Shown: positions 1-6,800, counted from the stretch's first letter. The stretch is DNA of 13,183 nucleotides from Candidatus Pacearchaeota archaeon (GCA_018303895.1 JAGVXJ010000076.1:1-13183), one strand, 5' to 3'. Notes: a model not told the origin generated them from the sequence alone. A program made the numbers and translations.

Positions 1-50
1 TTCATTGGTATTAATATTAATATTTGATATTTTAAAGAAAATTAACAATA

Positions 51-60
51 AGAAAAAATA
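51..60 (-). terminator. Putative T-run terminator after the small coiled-coil gene
   Basis: Read on the minus strand, this is TATTTTTTCT, about 35 nt after the stop codon of the coiled-coil gene. Archaeal transcription often ends at such T-runs without a hairpin. The rest of positions 1-93 is AT-rich with no convincing gene; the only minus-strand ATG frame there encodes 16 residues. Confidence 0.35.
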
Positions 61-93
61 CTTAGATTTTTAATTCCAAAAATTTGTTCCATG

Positions 94-279
94 TTATTTG
101 TTTAGTTGATTTTCTTTTCTCCTTTTTACGTTTTCGAGGGAATTAATTTCTTTTTGATAGTATCCTTCGAGTTCGATGTTTCCATCTTCTTTTGATTTTT
201 CTAATTTTTCTTTATGTAATTCAATTTGTTCTTCCAATGAATCAATACCTTTTTTCAACCTCTTTTTTCTTTTCACCAT
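94..279 (-). CDS. Small charged coiled-coil protein, function unknown
   Basis: This 61-residue protein is almost entirely charged. It opens with a basic stretch (KRKKRLKK, residues 3-10) followed by a heptad-like helix with Leu/Ile spacing (IDSLEEQIELHKEKLEKS, then YYQKEINSLENVKRRKENQ). It probably forms a two-helix hairpin or coiled coil; the Asn/Gly-containing loop around residues 32-37 would be the turn. The ATG overlaps the stop of the upstream nucleotidyltransferase gene by 7 nt (ATGGTGA), so the two are co-transcribed and probably translationally coupled. Its position suggests a partner or accessory of that protein, but no function can be read from the sequence. It is probably real, given the overlap, the strong helical pattern and the absence of a competing gene. 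Confidence 0.7.
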   Translation of the reverse strand: MVKRKKRLKKGIDSLEEQIELHKEKLEKSKEDGNIELEGYYQKEINSLENVKRRKENQLNK

Positions 280-1037
280 TTTGAATAATTATTTATCTCT
301 TTTTCCAAAAAATCGAGGAGATTTTTTGCGATTTCGGTTTTTATCTTAATCTTTGTTTTTTTGTTATCTCTAATAGCCCGATAAATGTTATAAACTTTTT
401 CTATTTCATCTTTTTTGACTATTTTGCTTAATTCTCTTTGAAATTCCGTTTTTGAATATAATTTATTTTTGAGAATTGATTTTATTATGCAAATTCCTCG
501 TAATCTTAATACTAAAGAATAAACAATTTCAGGAGATACTTCTTTATCTTCTTTCTCTAAAAGTTTTTTATTTATTTCAATTATTCTTTTTGTCTCTTCT
601 ATATAATTTGAAAAATCTGATTTTGAAACTTTGATGTTTTTTAGTTCATCAGTTAGAGAAGAGTTTAAAATCGGTTTTGCTTCTAAAATTCTCGGTAAAA
701 TTAAAATCGGATTTTTTTCGAGTGTTTTCTTTAATTTTTCTAACGGAGCAATTGAAACATGGTACTTTCCTGAAACTATCTCTTTGCTTAAATTTTTTGA
801 AATTGCGAGTATGTCGATGTCTGATTCTTTGTCTTGTTCTCCCCGAGCATAACTTCCGACGATATAAACCCCAAGTAATTCTTCTAAGTAATTTTCAAGT
901 ATCGTTAAAACTTCTTTTTTTATTTCTGAAGTTCTTTCTATAAGAATTACTTTTACTTGATTGCCTAACCATTCTTTTGGGAGTAAAATCCCTGCACTAT
1001 TTCCCCATTTTCCAACATTTCTCGTTATTTCTATCAT
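273..1037 (-). CDS. Nucleotidyltransferase with N-terminal AbrB-like (DUF2080-type) domain and HEPN-like C-terminus
   Basis: Residues 6-33 (VGKWGNSAGILLPKEWLGNQ, then VKVILI) match the swapped-hairpin AbrB/DUF2080 pattern found in archaeal DNA-binding and antitoxin-like proteins. Residues 61-75 carry the MNT-type nucleotidyltransferase signature GSYARG followed by SDID, giving two of the usual metal-binding acids (D73, D75). The third carboxylate, expected on the next strand, is not evident; that segment reads YHVSIAP. The C-terminal half (about 140-254) is helical and includes YNIYRAIRDNKK, resembling a HEPN helix but without the His of the R-X4-6-H ribonuclease motif. NTase and HEPN proteins often form toxin-antitoxin pairs in which the NTase modifies the HEPN partner; here both seem to be in one chain. 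A TATA box sits 24 nt before the ATG, so the mRNA is probably leaderless. An imperfect 19-bp palindrome directly before the ATG may be its operator. Confidence 0.8.
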   Translation of the reverse strand: MIEITRNVGKWGNSAGILLPKEWLGNQVKVILIERTSEIKKEVLTILENYLEELLGVYIVGSYARGEQDKESDIDILAISKNLSKEIVSGKYHVSIAPLEKLKKTLEKNPILILPRILEAKPILNSSLTDELKNIKVSKSDFSNYIEETKRIIEINKKLLEKEDKEVSPEIVYSLVLRLRGICIIKSILKNKLYSKTEFQRELSKIVKKDEIEKVYNIYRAIRDNKKTKIKIKTEIAKNLLDFLEKEINNYSKW

Positions 1038-1056
1038 GTTTAGACAATGTTTAAAC
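1038..1056. promoter_or_regulatory. Palindromic candidate operator of the nucleotidyltransferase operon
   Basis: On the minus strand this reads GTTTAAACATTGTCTAAAC, a palindrome with 16 of 19 positions symmetric (one mismatched pair plus the central base). It fills the whole gap between the TATA box and the start codon, so a bound protein would cover the transcription start. The AbrB-like N-terminus of the gene product makes autoregulation a reasonable guess, but no binding site is known from the sequence alone. Confidence 0.45.
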
Positions 1057-1066
1057 TATTTATAAG
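1057..1066 (-). promoter_or_regulatory. TATA box of the nucleotidyltransferase operon
   Basis: The minus strand reads CTTATAAATA, centred about 24 nt before the ATG at 1037, the spacing expected for a leaderless archaeal transcript. Confidence 0.7.
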
Positions 1067-1106
1067 TGTTGCGGTTTTGAGAAGAAAACTGGATTCAGGA
1101 AACCGG

Positions 1107-1114
1107 AAAAAACT
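1107..1114 (-). terminator. Putative T-run terminator of the two-gene unknown operon
   Basis: The minus strand reads GTTTTTTC about 40 nt after the stop at 1153. No strong hairpin is visible. It lies between the end of this operon and the promoter of the nucleotidyltransferase gene. Confidence 0.3.
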
Positions 1115-1152
1115 TTAAGATATAACTTTTGTAGTAGTTGGGGTGATTAGTT

Positions 1153-1632
1153 TCAGTTAGTTTCTCTCAAGCCAATTTCTTTATAAAATAATCTTGAGCT
1201 ATTTAAGTTAATTTCAGCAAAAACCTTACCTTGATTTAAATCAAATTCATGTAATTCTTTAGGTTTGTACGGGCTTCCTAGACACTTTCCAGCCATATTT
1301 CTCACAACAATTTGAGGAGAGATTTGGGAAATTCCATTTGGTCCCTCTAAATCGTGCAACATTTCAAAAGTAATAAATCCTATTTTTGAGCCGGATTCAA
1401 CAACCACTATAGATAAGCTACCACAAGGTAAAAATCTTTCTTCTTTTGGTCTGTTTTGAGGAACACTAAATAATAAATTTTGTGGGGGATGATTATATGT
1501 AAAATCCAATCTAGAATAAGAAGTTAAACCTAAATCTGAGATGCAAGAACCGATATCTATACCGGCAATCGAACCAGTATTTCCCTGATTGATTGAAAAA
1601 AGGACTTTAGTATTTGGAGAACAGAAGACCAT
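1153..1632 (-). CDS. Hypothetical protein, second gene of a two-gene operon
   Basis: I do not recognise this 159-residue protein. It begins MVFCSPNTKVLFS and is rich in predicted beta strands (for example VLFSIN, SLSIVVVESGS, KIGFITFEML, QIVVRNMAG), Gly, Ser and Pro, with no signal peptide or membrane segment. Cys residues are scattered and form no CxxC pair. A longer reading frame exists upstream to 1707, but that extension overlaps the preceding gene by more than 70 nt in another frame and begins with a low-complexity Arg/Lys run. The ATG at 1632 lies 2 nt after the upstream stop (TAA AT ATG), so I take it as the start. The tight spacing implies co-transcription with the PH/GRAM-like gene before it. 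Confidence 0.6.
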   Translation of the reverse strand: MVFCSPNTKVLFSINQGNTGSIAGIDIGSCISDLGLTSYSRLDFTYNHPPQNLLFSVPQNRPKEERFLPCGSLSIVVVESGSKIGFITFEMLHDLEGPNGISQISPQIVVRNMAGKCLGSPYKPKELHEFDLNQGKVFAEINLNSSRLFYKEIGLRETN

Positions 1633-1634
1633 AT

Positions 1635-2093
1635 TTATAATTGCTTCTTGATTTTTGCGAGAAAAGTATTTCTTTCTTCTTCTCTTCCACCCCAACCCTG
1701 ATACCAAACCTTAATGTTGTCTATTTCTCCATTAGGATTTGCAACCGAAATGTCGATTGCTGGACAGCCAAGTTTAGAACTTGCTTTTATTCCTTTAATT
1801 TGTTTAAAATAAATTTCACAGAATGGACTTCCTGCCTCGCTTCCAAAAAGAGGGACATTACAGAATACACATCTTTTGTTTGTTAAATAAACCCAGCAAG
1901 TTTTAGCATCAAAAATGCTTCCTTCTCTTTTTTTCTTTTCACTCCCAAATAGACCTCCAACTATTCCACTATTTCCAAATTGTGTTCCAATTCCACTTCC
2001 AATATTAACACAACCCACTCCGGCAAAAGTACATTTTCCAGAATCGGTTAAAACTTTTTCTCCTTTTTGTAGAATAAAACTAAGTTCAGTCAT
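1635..2093 (-). CDS. PH/GRAM-like domain protein, function unknown
   Basis: This is a 152-residue soluble protein. The layout resembles bacterial and archaeal PH-like or GRAM domains: an initial stretch with 'LQKGEKVL', a Gly-rich segment (about residues 24-49, including GSGIGTQFGNSGIVGGLFG), then 'CWVYLTNKRCVFCN' (about 65-78), which fits the pattern in which such domains carry a 'vYLTNkRlvf' strand pair. Several Cys residues flank these strands. The start is set by the promoter. A TATA box at 2118-2127 predicts transcription from about 2096, just before the ATG at 2093; the in-frame GTG at 2114 would lie upstream of the transcript. It is the first gene of an operon with the hypothetical gene 2 nt downstream. 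The fold assignment is pattern-based and moderate; the role is unknown. Confidence 0.65.
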   Translation of the reverse strand: MTELSFILQKGEKVLTDSGKCTFAGVGCVNIGSGIGTQFGNSGIVGGLFGSEKKKREGSIFDAKTCWVYLTNKRCVFCNVPLFGSEAGSPFCEIYFKQIKGIKASSKLGCPAIDISVANPNGEIDNIKVWYQGWGGREEERNTFLAKIKKQL

Positions 2094-2117
2094 ATTGAGA
2101 TAAGTAGATATCACTCA

Positions 2118-2127
2118 TTTATAAAAT
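2118..2127 (-). promoter_or_regulatory. TATA box of the PH/GRAM-like operon
   Basis: The minus strand reads ATTTTATAAA, centred about 29 nt before the ATG at 2093. This predicts a leader of only a few nucleotides and decides the start codon. Confidence 0.65.
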
Positions 2128-2154
2128 TTTCGTTCGTCAAAGCCCCAACCCTAA

Positions 2155-2176
2155 GAAAAATTTTGGCGAAGCCTTT
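2155..2176 (-). terminator. Putative terminator of the DUF5652-cupin operon
   Basis: On the minus strand a very small potential hairpin (GGC-TTC-GCC) is followed by AAAATTTTTC, about 10 nt after the cupin stop. The stem is too short for a bacterial terminator; the T-run may be enough in archaea. Confidence 0.3.
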
Positions 2177-2185
2177 TATCCTTAA

Positions 2186-2584
2186 TTATTCCGTCGTCTT
2201 TCCATTGAATTCAGGAGAATTGGCTTCGGCTTCTTTTTTTGTTGCTCGGACAACTTTGTCTTTGTGATGAGCAGGAGAATAAATTGTGTAAAGTTTTAGT
2301 TCATCTTTGGTTGAAGTATTGATTATATTATGTTGAGCTCCTGCGGGAATAATTATTGCTACGCCGTCTTTGATTTTGTATTCGTGTCCGTCGATTATGC
2401 ATTTTCCTTCTCCTCTTTCGAATCTGAAGAATTGATCGTTGCTTTTGTGAACTTCCATTCCTATTTCTTCTTTCGGTCTCAAATTCATAAGAACTAACTG
2501 ACAGTGTTTTGCAGTGTATAATACTTTTCTAAAATTTTTATTCTTTAACGTTTCTCTTTCTATGTCCGCGACAAAGCCTTTCAT
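2186..2584 (-). CDS. Cupin-domain protein (mannose-6-phosphate isomerase-like)
   Basis: This 132-residue protein is a single cupin barrel covering about residues 25-105. It contains the cupin 1 region 'GMEVHKSNDQFFRFERGEGK' (residues 42-61) and cupin 2 region 'IIIPAGAQHNIINT' (about 77-90), with metal-ligand candidates H46, Q51 and H85. In this sub-family the classical second His/Glu pattern is partly replaced by DQFF, as is common in small archaeal and bacterial cupins annotated as phosphomannose isomerase type II-like. The enzymatic role is uncertain; such proteins are often stand-alone sugar- or metal-binding barrels. It ends with a polar tail (KKEAEANSPEFNGKTTE). The ATG overlaps the stop of the preceding membrane-protein gene (ATGA), so the two are translationally coupled. 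No own promoter is seen. Confidence 0.85.
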   Translation of the reverse strand: MKGFVADIERETLKNKNFRKVLYTAKHCQLVLMNLRPKEEIGMEVHKSNDQFFRFERGEGKCIIDGHEYKIKDGVAIIIPAGAQHNIINTSTKDELKLYTIYSPAHHKDKVVRATKKEAEANSPEFNGKTTE

Positions 2585-2895
2585 TTTCTTTTTTTCTTAA
2601 TTTTCTTTTTAGACTCTACTTTATTTTCTTTCTTTTTCAATTTTGAAAAAATAAATATATACAATATTGGTAAAATTCCCATCGTGTTGAATATTGCGAG
2701 AACGATAAACCACGGAATCGATTTATTTTGTGCCGCTTTCCACAGGGAAATTAATTTCCAAACTGAATCCCAGACAAGAATTATTACTAACATTATAACT
2801 GCGACGTTGAGAGAGACTCCGACGCTATCGGCAAAAGATTGAGCAGCTTGTTGTCCAACTGCATTTTGAATCAAGGATAAAAATTCTGCAGACAT
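2581..2895 (-). CDS. DUF5652-like two-helix membrane protein
   Basis: This 104-residue protein has two membrane segments: about residues 30-47 (NVAVIMLVIILVW followed by DSVWKLISLW) and about 62-83 (PWFIVLAIFNTMGILPILYI). It ends in a Lys-rich cytoplasmic tail from about 86. The short motif 'W-x3-ALWKAA-x2-K-x2-WF-x9-NT-x-GILPI-x-Y' is the pattern I associate with the DUF5652 membrane family, widespread in archaea and candidate bacteria and of unknown function. A TTG nine nucleotides upstream (2904) is in frame, but the TATA box at 2915-2926 places transcription start at about 2895, so the ATG at 2895 is preferred and the mRNA is leaderless. It overlaps the downstream cupin gene by 4 nt. Confidence 0.75.
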   Translation of the reverse strand: MSAEFLSLIQNAVGQQAAQSFADSVGVSLNVAVIMLVIILVWDSVWKLISLWKAAQNKSIPWFIVLAIFNTMGILPILYIFIFSKLKKKENKVESKKKIKKKRK

Positions 2896-2914
2896 AACAG
2901 ACAAAGGAAGGATG

Positions 2915-2926
2915 GTTTTATAAAAC
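2915..2926 (-). promoter_or_regulatory. TATA box of the DUF5652-cupin operon
   Basis: The site is a perfect palindrome, GTTTTATAAAAC, centred 25 nt before the ATG at 2895. Confidence 0.65.
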
Positions 2927-2954
2927 TTTTTGAAAAATTAATTTTGTTCCAAAT

Positions 2955-2964
2955 TATATAAATA
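2955..2964 (+). promoter_or_regulatory. TATA box of the frameshifted small gene
   Basis: TATATAAATA is centred about 27 nt before the ATG at 2987. A second TATA-like word (TTTATAAAC, 2965-2973) is too close for that ATG. Together with the site at 2915-2926 it forms a divergent promoter pair. Confidence 0.55.
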
Positions 2965-2986
2965 TTTATAAACAAAAAAATTATGA

Positions 2987-3228
2987 ATGGTTATGGAAAG
3001 ACCTAAATTAACATCAGGGAATAGCCTGTCTTCAAAGGATTATAATGTTGCTTTGAGTTTTTAAGATATCTTAATATTGAAGCTCAAAAGTATGGCAAAG
3101 AACATCCGCTTAACGAGAAAAATCCTGTGCAGGATGAAGCATTTGAATTTTTAGGTAGTCTTCCGAAACCAGATTCTTCAAAATTACTTGAAACAATAAT
3201 TGAAGAGAATCTAGTGATTACATTTTAA
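2987..3228 (+). pseudogene. Small hypothetical gene interrupted by a one-base frameshift
   Basis: From the ATG at 2987, directly downstream of a well-placed TATA box, frame 1 encodes 25 residues (MVMERPKLTSGNSLSSKDYN then VALSF) and stops at 3064. A second frame, open from 3046, continues from about 3052 as FEFLRYLNIEAQKYGKEHPL and on to LLETIIEENLVITF, ending with TAA at 3228. Adding one T to the CTTTG run at 3051-3055 joins them into a protein of about 80 residues with a normal amino acid mix, so the likely explanations are a recent one-base deletion or a sequencing error. A third possibility is programmed -1 slippage on the five-T run at 3058-3062, next to the UAA. I do not recognise the protein. 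Confidence 0.55.
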
Positions 3229-3303
3229 ACAACTATCAACTCATAGATTTTTGTAACTTTTTTCACAAAAATTATTTTTCCCTTTTTTAAGTTACAATAA
3301 ATG

Positions 3304-3311
3304 TTTAAATA
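3304..3311 (+). promoter_or_regulatory. TATA box of the nrdR-nrdJ-dut operon
   Basis: TTTAAATA is centred about 92 nt before the nrdR ATG, much further than for most genes here. It predicts transcription from about 3331-3335 and a leader of roughly 65 nt. No closer TATA-like word upstream of 3399 is convincing. Confidence 0.5.
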
Positions 3312-3331
3312 CTTAACTTGGAATTAAGTAT
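3309..3331. promoter_or_regulatory. Inverted repeat between TATA box and start site of nrdR, candidate operator
   Basis: A perfect 8-bp inverted repeat, ATACTTAA-N7-TTAAGTAT, begins in the TATA box and ends near the predicted transcription start. That is the usual place for an archaeal repressor site. It does not resemble the bacterial NrdR box (acaCwAtATaTwGwgt), so the regulator is not identified. Confidence 0.45.
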
Positions 3332-3334
3332 CCG

Positions 3335-3387
3335 AGCATACCTGAAGTTGTATCTAACTTTGGTTTGTATACCACCCGTTGTATGCT
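3335..3387 (+). promoter_or_regulatory. Possible structured leader (three-way junction) of nrdR mRNA
   Basis: Nested perfect inverted repeats lie exactly where the nrdR leader should begin. The outer 7-bp stem is AGCATAC (3335-3341) with GTATGCT (3381-3387). Inside are hairpin A, AAGTT/AACTT (3345-3349, 3356-3360, 6-nt loop GTATCT), and directly beside it hairpin B, TGGT/ACCA (3361-3364, 3371-3374, 6-nt loop TTGTAT). The linkers are CTG and CCCGTT. The word TTGTAT occurs three times (3348, 3365, 3379). As RNA this is a compact three-way junction 11 nt before the start codon; as DNA it could instead be a set of operators. It does not match the purine, cobalamin or hammerhead consensus known to me. 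Confidence 0.4.
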
Positions 3388-3398
3388 AAAAAGAGATT

Positions 3399-3842
3399 AT
3401 GATTTGCCCGTTTTGTTCCAATCTGGCTTCGAAGGTGACCGATAAGAGAGGTTCTCCAGAAGGGACGAGAAGAAGAAGAGAATGTTTGAAGTGTGGCAAA
3501 AGATTTACGACTTATGAAAAAATTGTCAAAGGGGATTTTTTCGTAGTTAAAAAATCTGGGGCAAGAGAAAGATTCATTCGTGAAAAACTTGAAAAAGGGA
3601 TTGACAGGGCTTTCGAAAAACGGCCGGTTCCAAAAGAAAAGATTGATAATCTGATAAATGAGATTGAAGATTATCTTCGGAAACTTGGACAGCGTGAAAT
3701 AAAAAGCACTTTCATCGGTGAAATTATAATGAAAAAAATAAAAAAATTAGATCAAGTTGCGTATGTCAGATTTGCAAGTGTTTACCGAAATTTTCAGGAC
3801 GTTGCAGATTTCAAGCGTGAGATAAAAGATTTGAAAAAATAA
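3399..3842 (+). CDS. nrdR: Transcriptional repressor NrdR
   Basis: NrdR senses ATP/dATP and represses ribonucleotide reductase genes. This 147-residue copy has the full architecture: an N-terminal zinc ribbon (C3-x2-C6 and C29-x2-C32, in MICPFC and ECLKCGKRF) followed by an ATP-cone from about residue 45 (FFVVKKSGARERF) to about 135, including the conserved end region 'VAYVRFASVYRNFQDVADF'. The arginine-rich part of the zinc ribbon (GTRRRREC) is typical of DNA contact. Length is normal for the family. The family is best known from bacteria and is found in only some archaea, so this gene may have been acquired. It heads the operon with nrdJ and dut, and could regulate it through the inverted repeats upstream. 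The ATG directly precedes the conserved ICPFC; the upstream sequence has only a weak purine-rich stretch (AAAAAGAGA). Confidence 0.95.
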   Translation: MICPFCSNLASKVTDKRGSPEGTRRRRECLKCGKRFTTYEKIVKGDFFVVKKSGARERFIREKLEKGIDRAFEKRPVPKEKIDNLINEIEDYLRKLGQREIKSTFIGEIIMKKIKKLDQVAYVRFASVYRNFQDVADFKREIKDLKK

Positions 3843-3844
3843 AA

Positions 3845-3871
3845 ATGAATAAACTAAAAAATAAAAAATGA
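3845..3871 (+). CDS. Eight-codon minicistron linking nrdR and nrdJ
   Basis: Two bases after the nrdR stop an ATG opens the frame MNKLKNKK, whose TGA overlaps the nrdJ ATG (ATGA). It could carry ribosomes from nrdR into nrdJ by termination-reinitiation, or be chance in an A-rich spacer. No peptide function is implied. Confidence 0.2.
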   Translation: MNKLKNKK

Positions 3872-6800
3872 AATACACAAAGTTTCCCGTTGATGATTAC
3901 ATTCCAGATAGACATTTGGAAATTTCTAAATCTTATGACTTAGTTAAATCTCAAGCTCTTGATATTGAAAGACTTAATTCTGCGGTTAAGGCTGGCGAAA
4001 TTAAAATTTACGAACATAAAGGAAACCAATATCTTGACCGTTTTGATATCGGCAGAGTTTACCATAATGATATTCCGGAAAAAAAAGGAATTACAATTGA
4101 AAGGTATTTTACCGAAGGAGTTGATAACATAAAAGATTCTGTTGGGTCATGGGCTCCGAGAGTTGTTGAGATAAAAGAAAAAAAAGAAGATGGAACTCAA
4201 AGAGTTGTTTTCCGAATGGACGATGCTACTTTTCCTGTTTCGTGGGATGATAATGATGCAAGAATTGTTGCAAACAAATATTTTTTCAAACCAAAGAAAG
4301 AAGATTGGAAACAAAAAATGGTTGACAAGATTGGTGTCGATCATGAAAATTCTCTTTATCATTTGGCGACGAGAGTTTCAAACTTTTTTGCTGAAGAGGG
4401 GAATAAATTAGGTTATTTTGCGACGGAAGAAGACAAAACTAATTTCCGAGATGAACTTTTGTGGTTGCAGTTGAACAGAAAGTTTGCATTTAATTCTCCT
4501 GTTCAGTTTAATAGTGGGATTCACAACGAGTACGGAATTGAAGGAAATAAAAGTGGAAATTTTTTCAAAAACCCTGAGACGGGAGAAATTGAAACCACTC
4601 CTTTTGGAGAATATGTTCATCCACAATGTCATGCATGTTTTATCGCGGGGCCTCAGGATGATCTTGAAAAAATTGCAAGTCATATGGGTGACGAAACAAG
4701 AGTTTTTTCAGCAGGCTCGGGAATTGGGCAAAATATTGGTGTGTTACGTGGGGAAGGTGAGCCACTTTCTGGTGGAGGAAAATCTTCTGGTTCAATGAGT
4801 TTTTTGAAAACATATGATAGTAATGCTGGTTCGGTAAAATCTGGTGGAAAAAGTAGAAGAGCCGCAAGAATGACGCAAATGCGATATACTCATCCAGACA
4901 TTTTTTCTTTTGTCGAGGATAAAGTTGAGGAAGATCACAAAGCCCTTATTTTAATGGAGGCGGGATACAGCTCAGGAATGGATGGCGAAGCTTATTCTAC
5001 TGTGGGTTACCAAAACACAAATCTTTCAGTAAGACTCGATGATTTCTTTTTTGAACAACTTAACAAAGGTGGAGAAATTGAGTTGTACAATATTGTCGAC
5101 GGAAGCATTGCTGGAAAAGTTTCTGCAGATTATTTAATGAAAAAAATTGCTTATGGTAGTTGGAGAATCGGGGATCCTGGAGCAGTTTATGAATCGAAGG
5201 TTGATCAAATGCATACTTGCCCGAACTCGGGAAGACAAAATGCATCGAATCCATGTTCAGAATATATGTTTCTCGACGACACTTCATGCAATCTTGCCTC
5301 TATGAACATTTTAGCTTTTTCAGACAGCAATGGAAATTTAAATGTTAAAAATTATTCTCATGCAGCGAGATTAATTGAAATTGCTTTGGATATTGCAAAC
5401 AATGCAGCTTCGTATCCAATAAAGAGAATTGCGGAAATAAGTCCAGAGTACAGAACTACGGGTTTGGGTTATGGAAATCTTGGTTCATTTATCATGAGAA
5501 ATGGTTTTGCTTACGATTCCGACGAGGGTAGAGCTTTGGCTGGTGCTATAACTGCTTTGACGACGGGAATTGCTTATGAGACTTCTGCTGAACTTTCTGA
5601 ACATCTTGGTTCCTTTGTTCATTTTGAATTTAATAAAAGACCAATGATGGAAGTTATGAAAAAACACCAAGATAGCCTAGAAAAGATTTTGTGGAATCAT
5701 GTTCCGGAAAATTTGAAAACTAAAGTAATTGAATCCTGGAAAAATGTTCTTGAGCGTGGGGAAAAAGTTGGGTTTAGAAATGCACAGGCTACTGTCTTAG
5801 CACCGACGGGAACTATATCTTATCTAATGGGTTCATCAGATGCAACCGGAATTGAGCCGTCAATTTCTTTAGTGATAGAAAAAAATCTTGCTGGTGGGGG
5901 TAAATTAATTCTTACAAATAGGGAAATTGAAAACGCCCTAAAGAATTTGGGTTATAGCGAGGGTCAGGTCAAAGATGTAAGAACATTCCTTGAAAAAAGA
6001 AAAACTATTTTTGGTGCTCCTCATTTAAATCCAGACCATTACAAAGTTTTTGATACTGCTTTTGGTGATGCAAGCGGACAAGGAAGTATAGCTATCGAAG
6101 GACATATTAAAATGATGGCTGCAGCACAACCTTTTATTTCAGGCGGAATTTCAAAAACAATTAATATGCCAAATTCAGCGACGGTAAAAGATATTTACGA
6201 CGGGTTTGTCCTGGGCTATAAACTTGGATTGAAAGGGTTAACACCATTTAGAGACGGAAGCAAACCATCAAGCGCTTTGGGTTTTGGAGATAAAAGTTTT
6301 GTTAAGTTAAAACGGGGTGAGAAAGAAGATTTGCCGTCGACGGGTTCTTCATTTAGACATGAATTTAGAATTGGTGGCGTTCCATTTTTGTTAAATATCG
6401 GCGAATATTCTGATGGTCGTCCAGGTGAAGTTGTTATGAATTGCTATTCGGATTCAATGTTGGGGAATTTGCTTAAATCGGTTGGTATTGATGCTTCAAC
6501 TGCCTTGAAAGATGGAGTAAAACTTGAGAGATTAGCTTCAAAATGGATTGGAAGTCAGTTTGAACCAAATGGTTTTGTAACTATTGATAATCCAAAAGGT
6601 TCTCATCCATACATTAAAAGTTGTCTTTCAATAAAAGATTTTTTAGGAAGATTTTTGCTTCTTAATTATCTTGGAAAAACAGAGTTTGCAACTGAACCAG
6701 AAAAAGTTGATATGAAAAATCTTCGTGGTTTCAAGAATGGTGCTTTCAAAACTTACAAAAGAATGAGTATTGATGATTGGAATTTTGAACAAGTGATTAA

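Noticed and set aside
45..92. A 16-residue minus-strand frame after the coiled-coil gene
   Set aside because: It is very short, low in complexity and overlaps a likely T-run terminator.
1633..1707. Upstream extension of the second unknown operon gene
   Set aside because: It overlaps the end of the preceding gene in another frame and encodes a low-complexity basic stretch; the ATG at 1632 is 2 nt after the stop.
3345..3375. Tandem bacterial-type NrdR boxes
   Set aside because: The two imperfect palindromes are about 15 bp apart centre to centre and differ from the consensus; real NrdR boxes are usually about 31-32 bp apart. Kept only as an alternative reading of the leader.
3335..3398. Known riboswitch or ribozyme in the nrdR leader (purine, cobalamin, hammerhead)
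   Set aside because: The purine junction needs a long J2/3 that is absent; no B12-box-like sequence is present; the hammerhead CUGAUGA...GAA core is missing.
4147..4867. Several antisense or shifted open frames inside nrdJ and rpoB
   Set aside because: They lie opposite or out of frame within strongly conserved genes, have biased compositions and no own promoters; they are shadows of the real genes.
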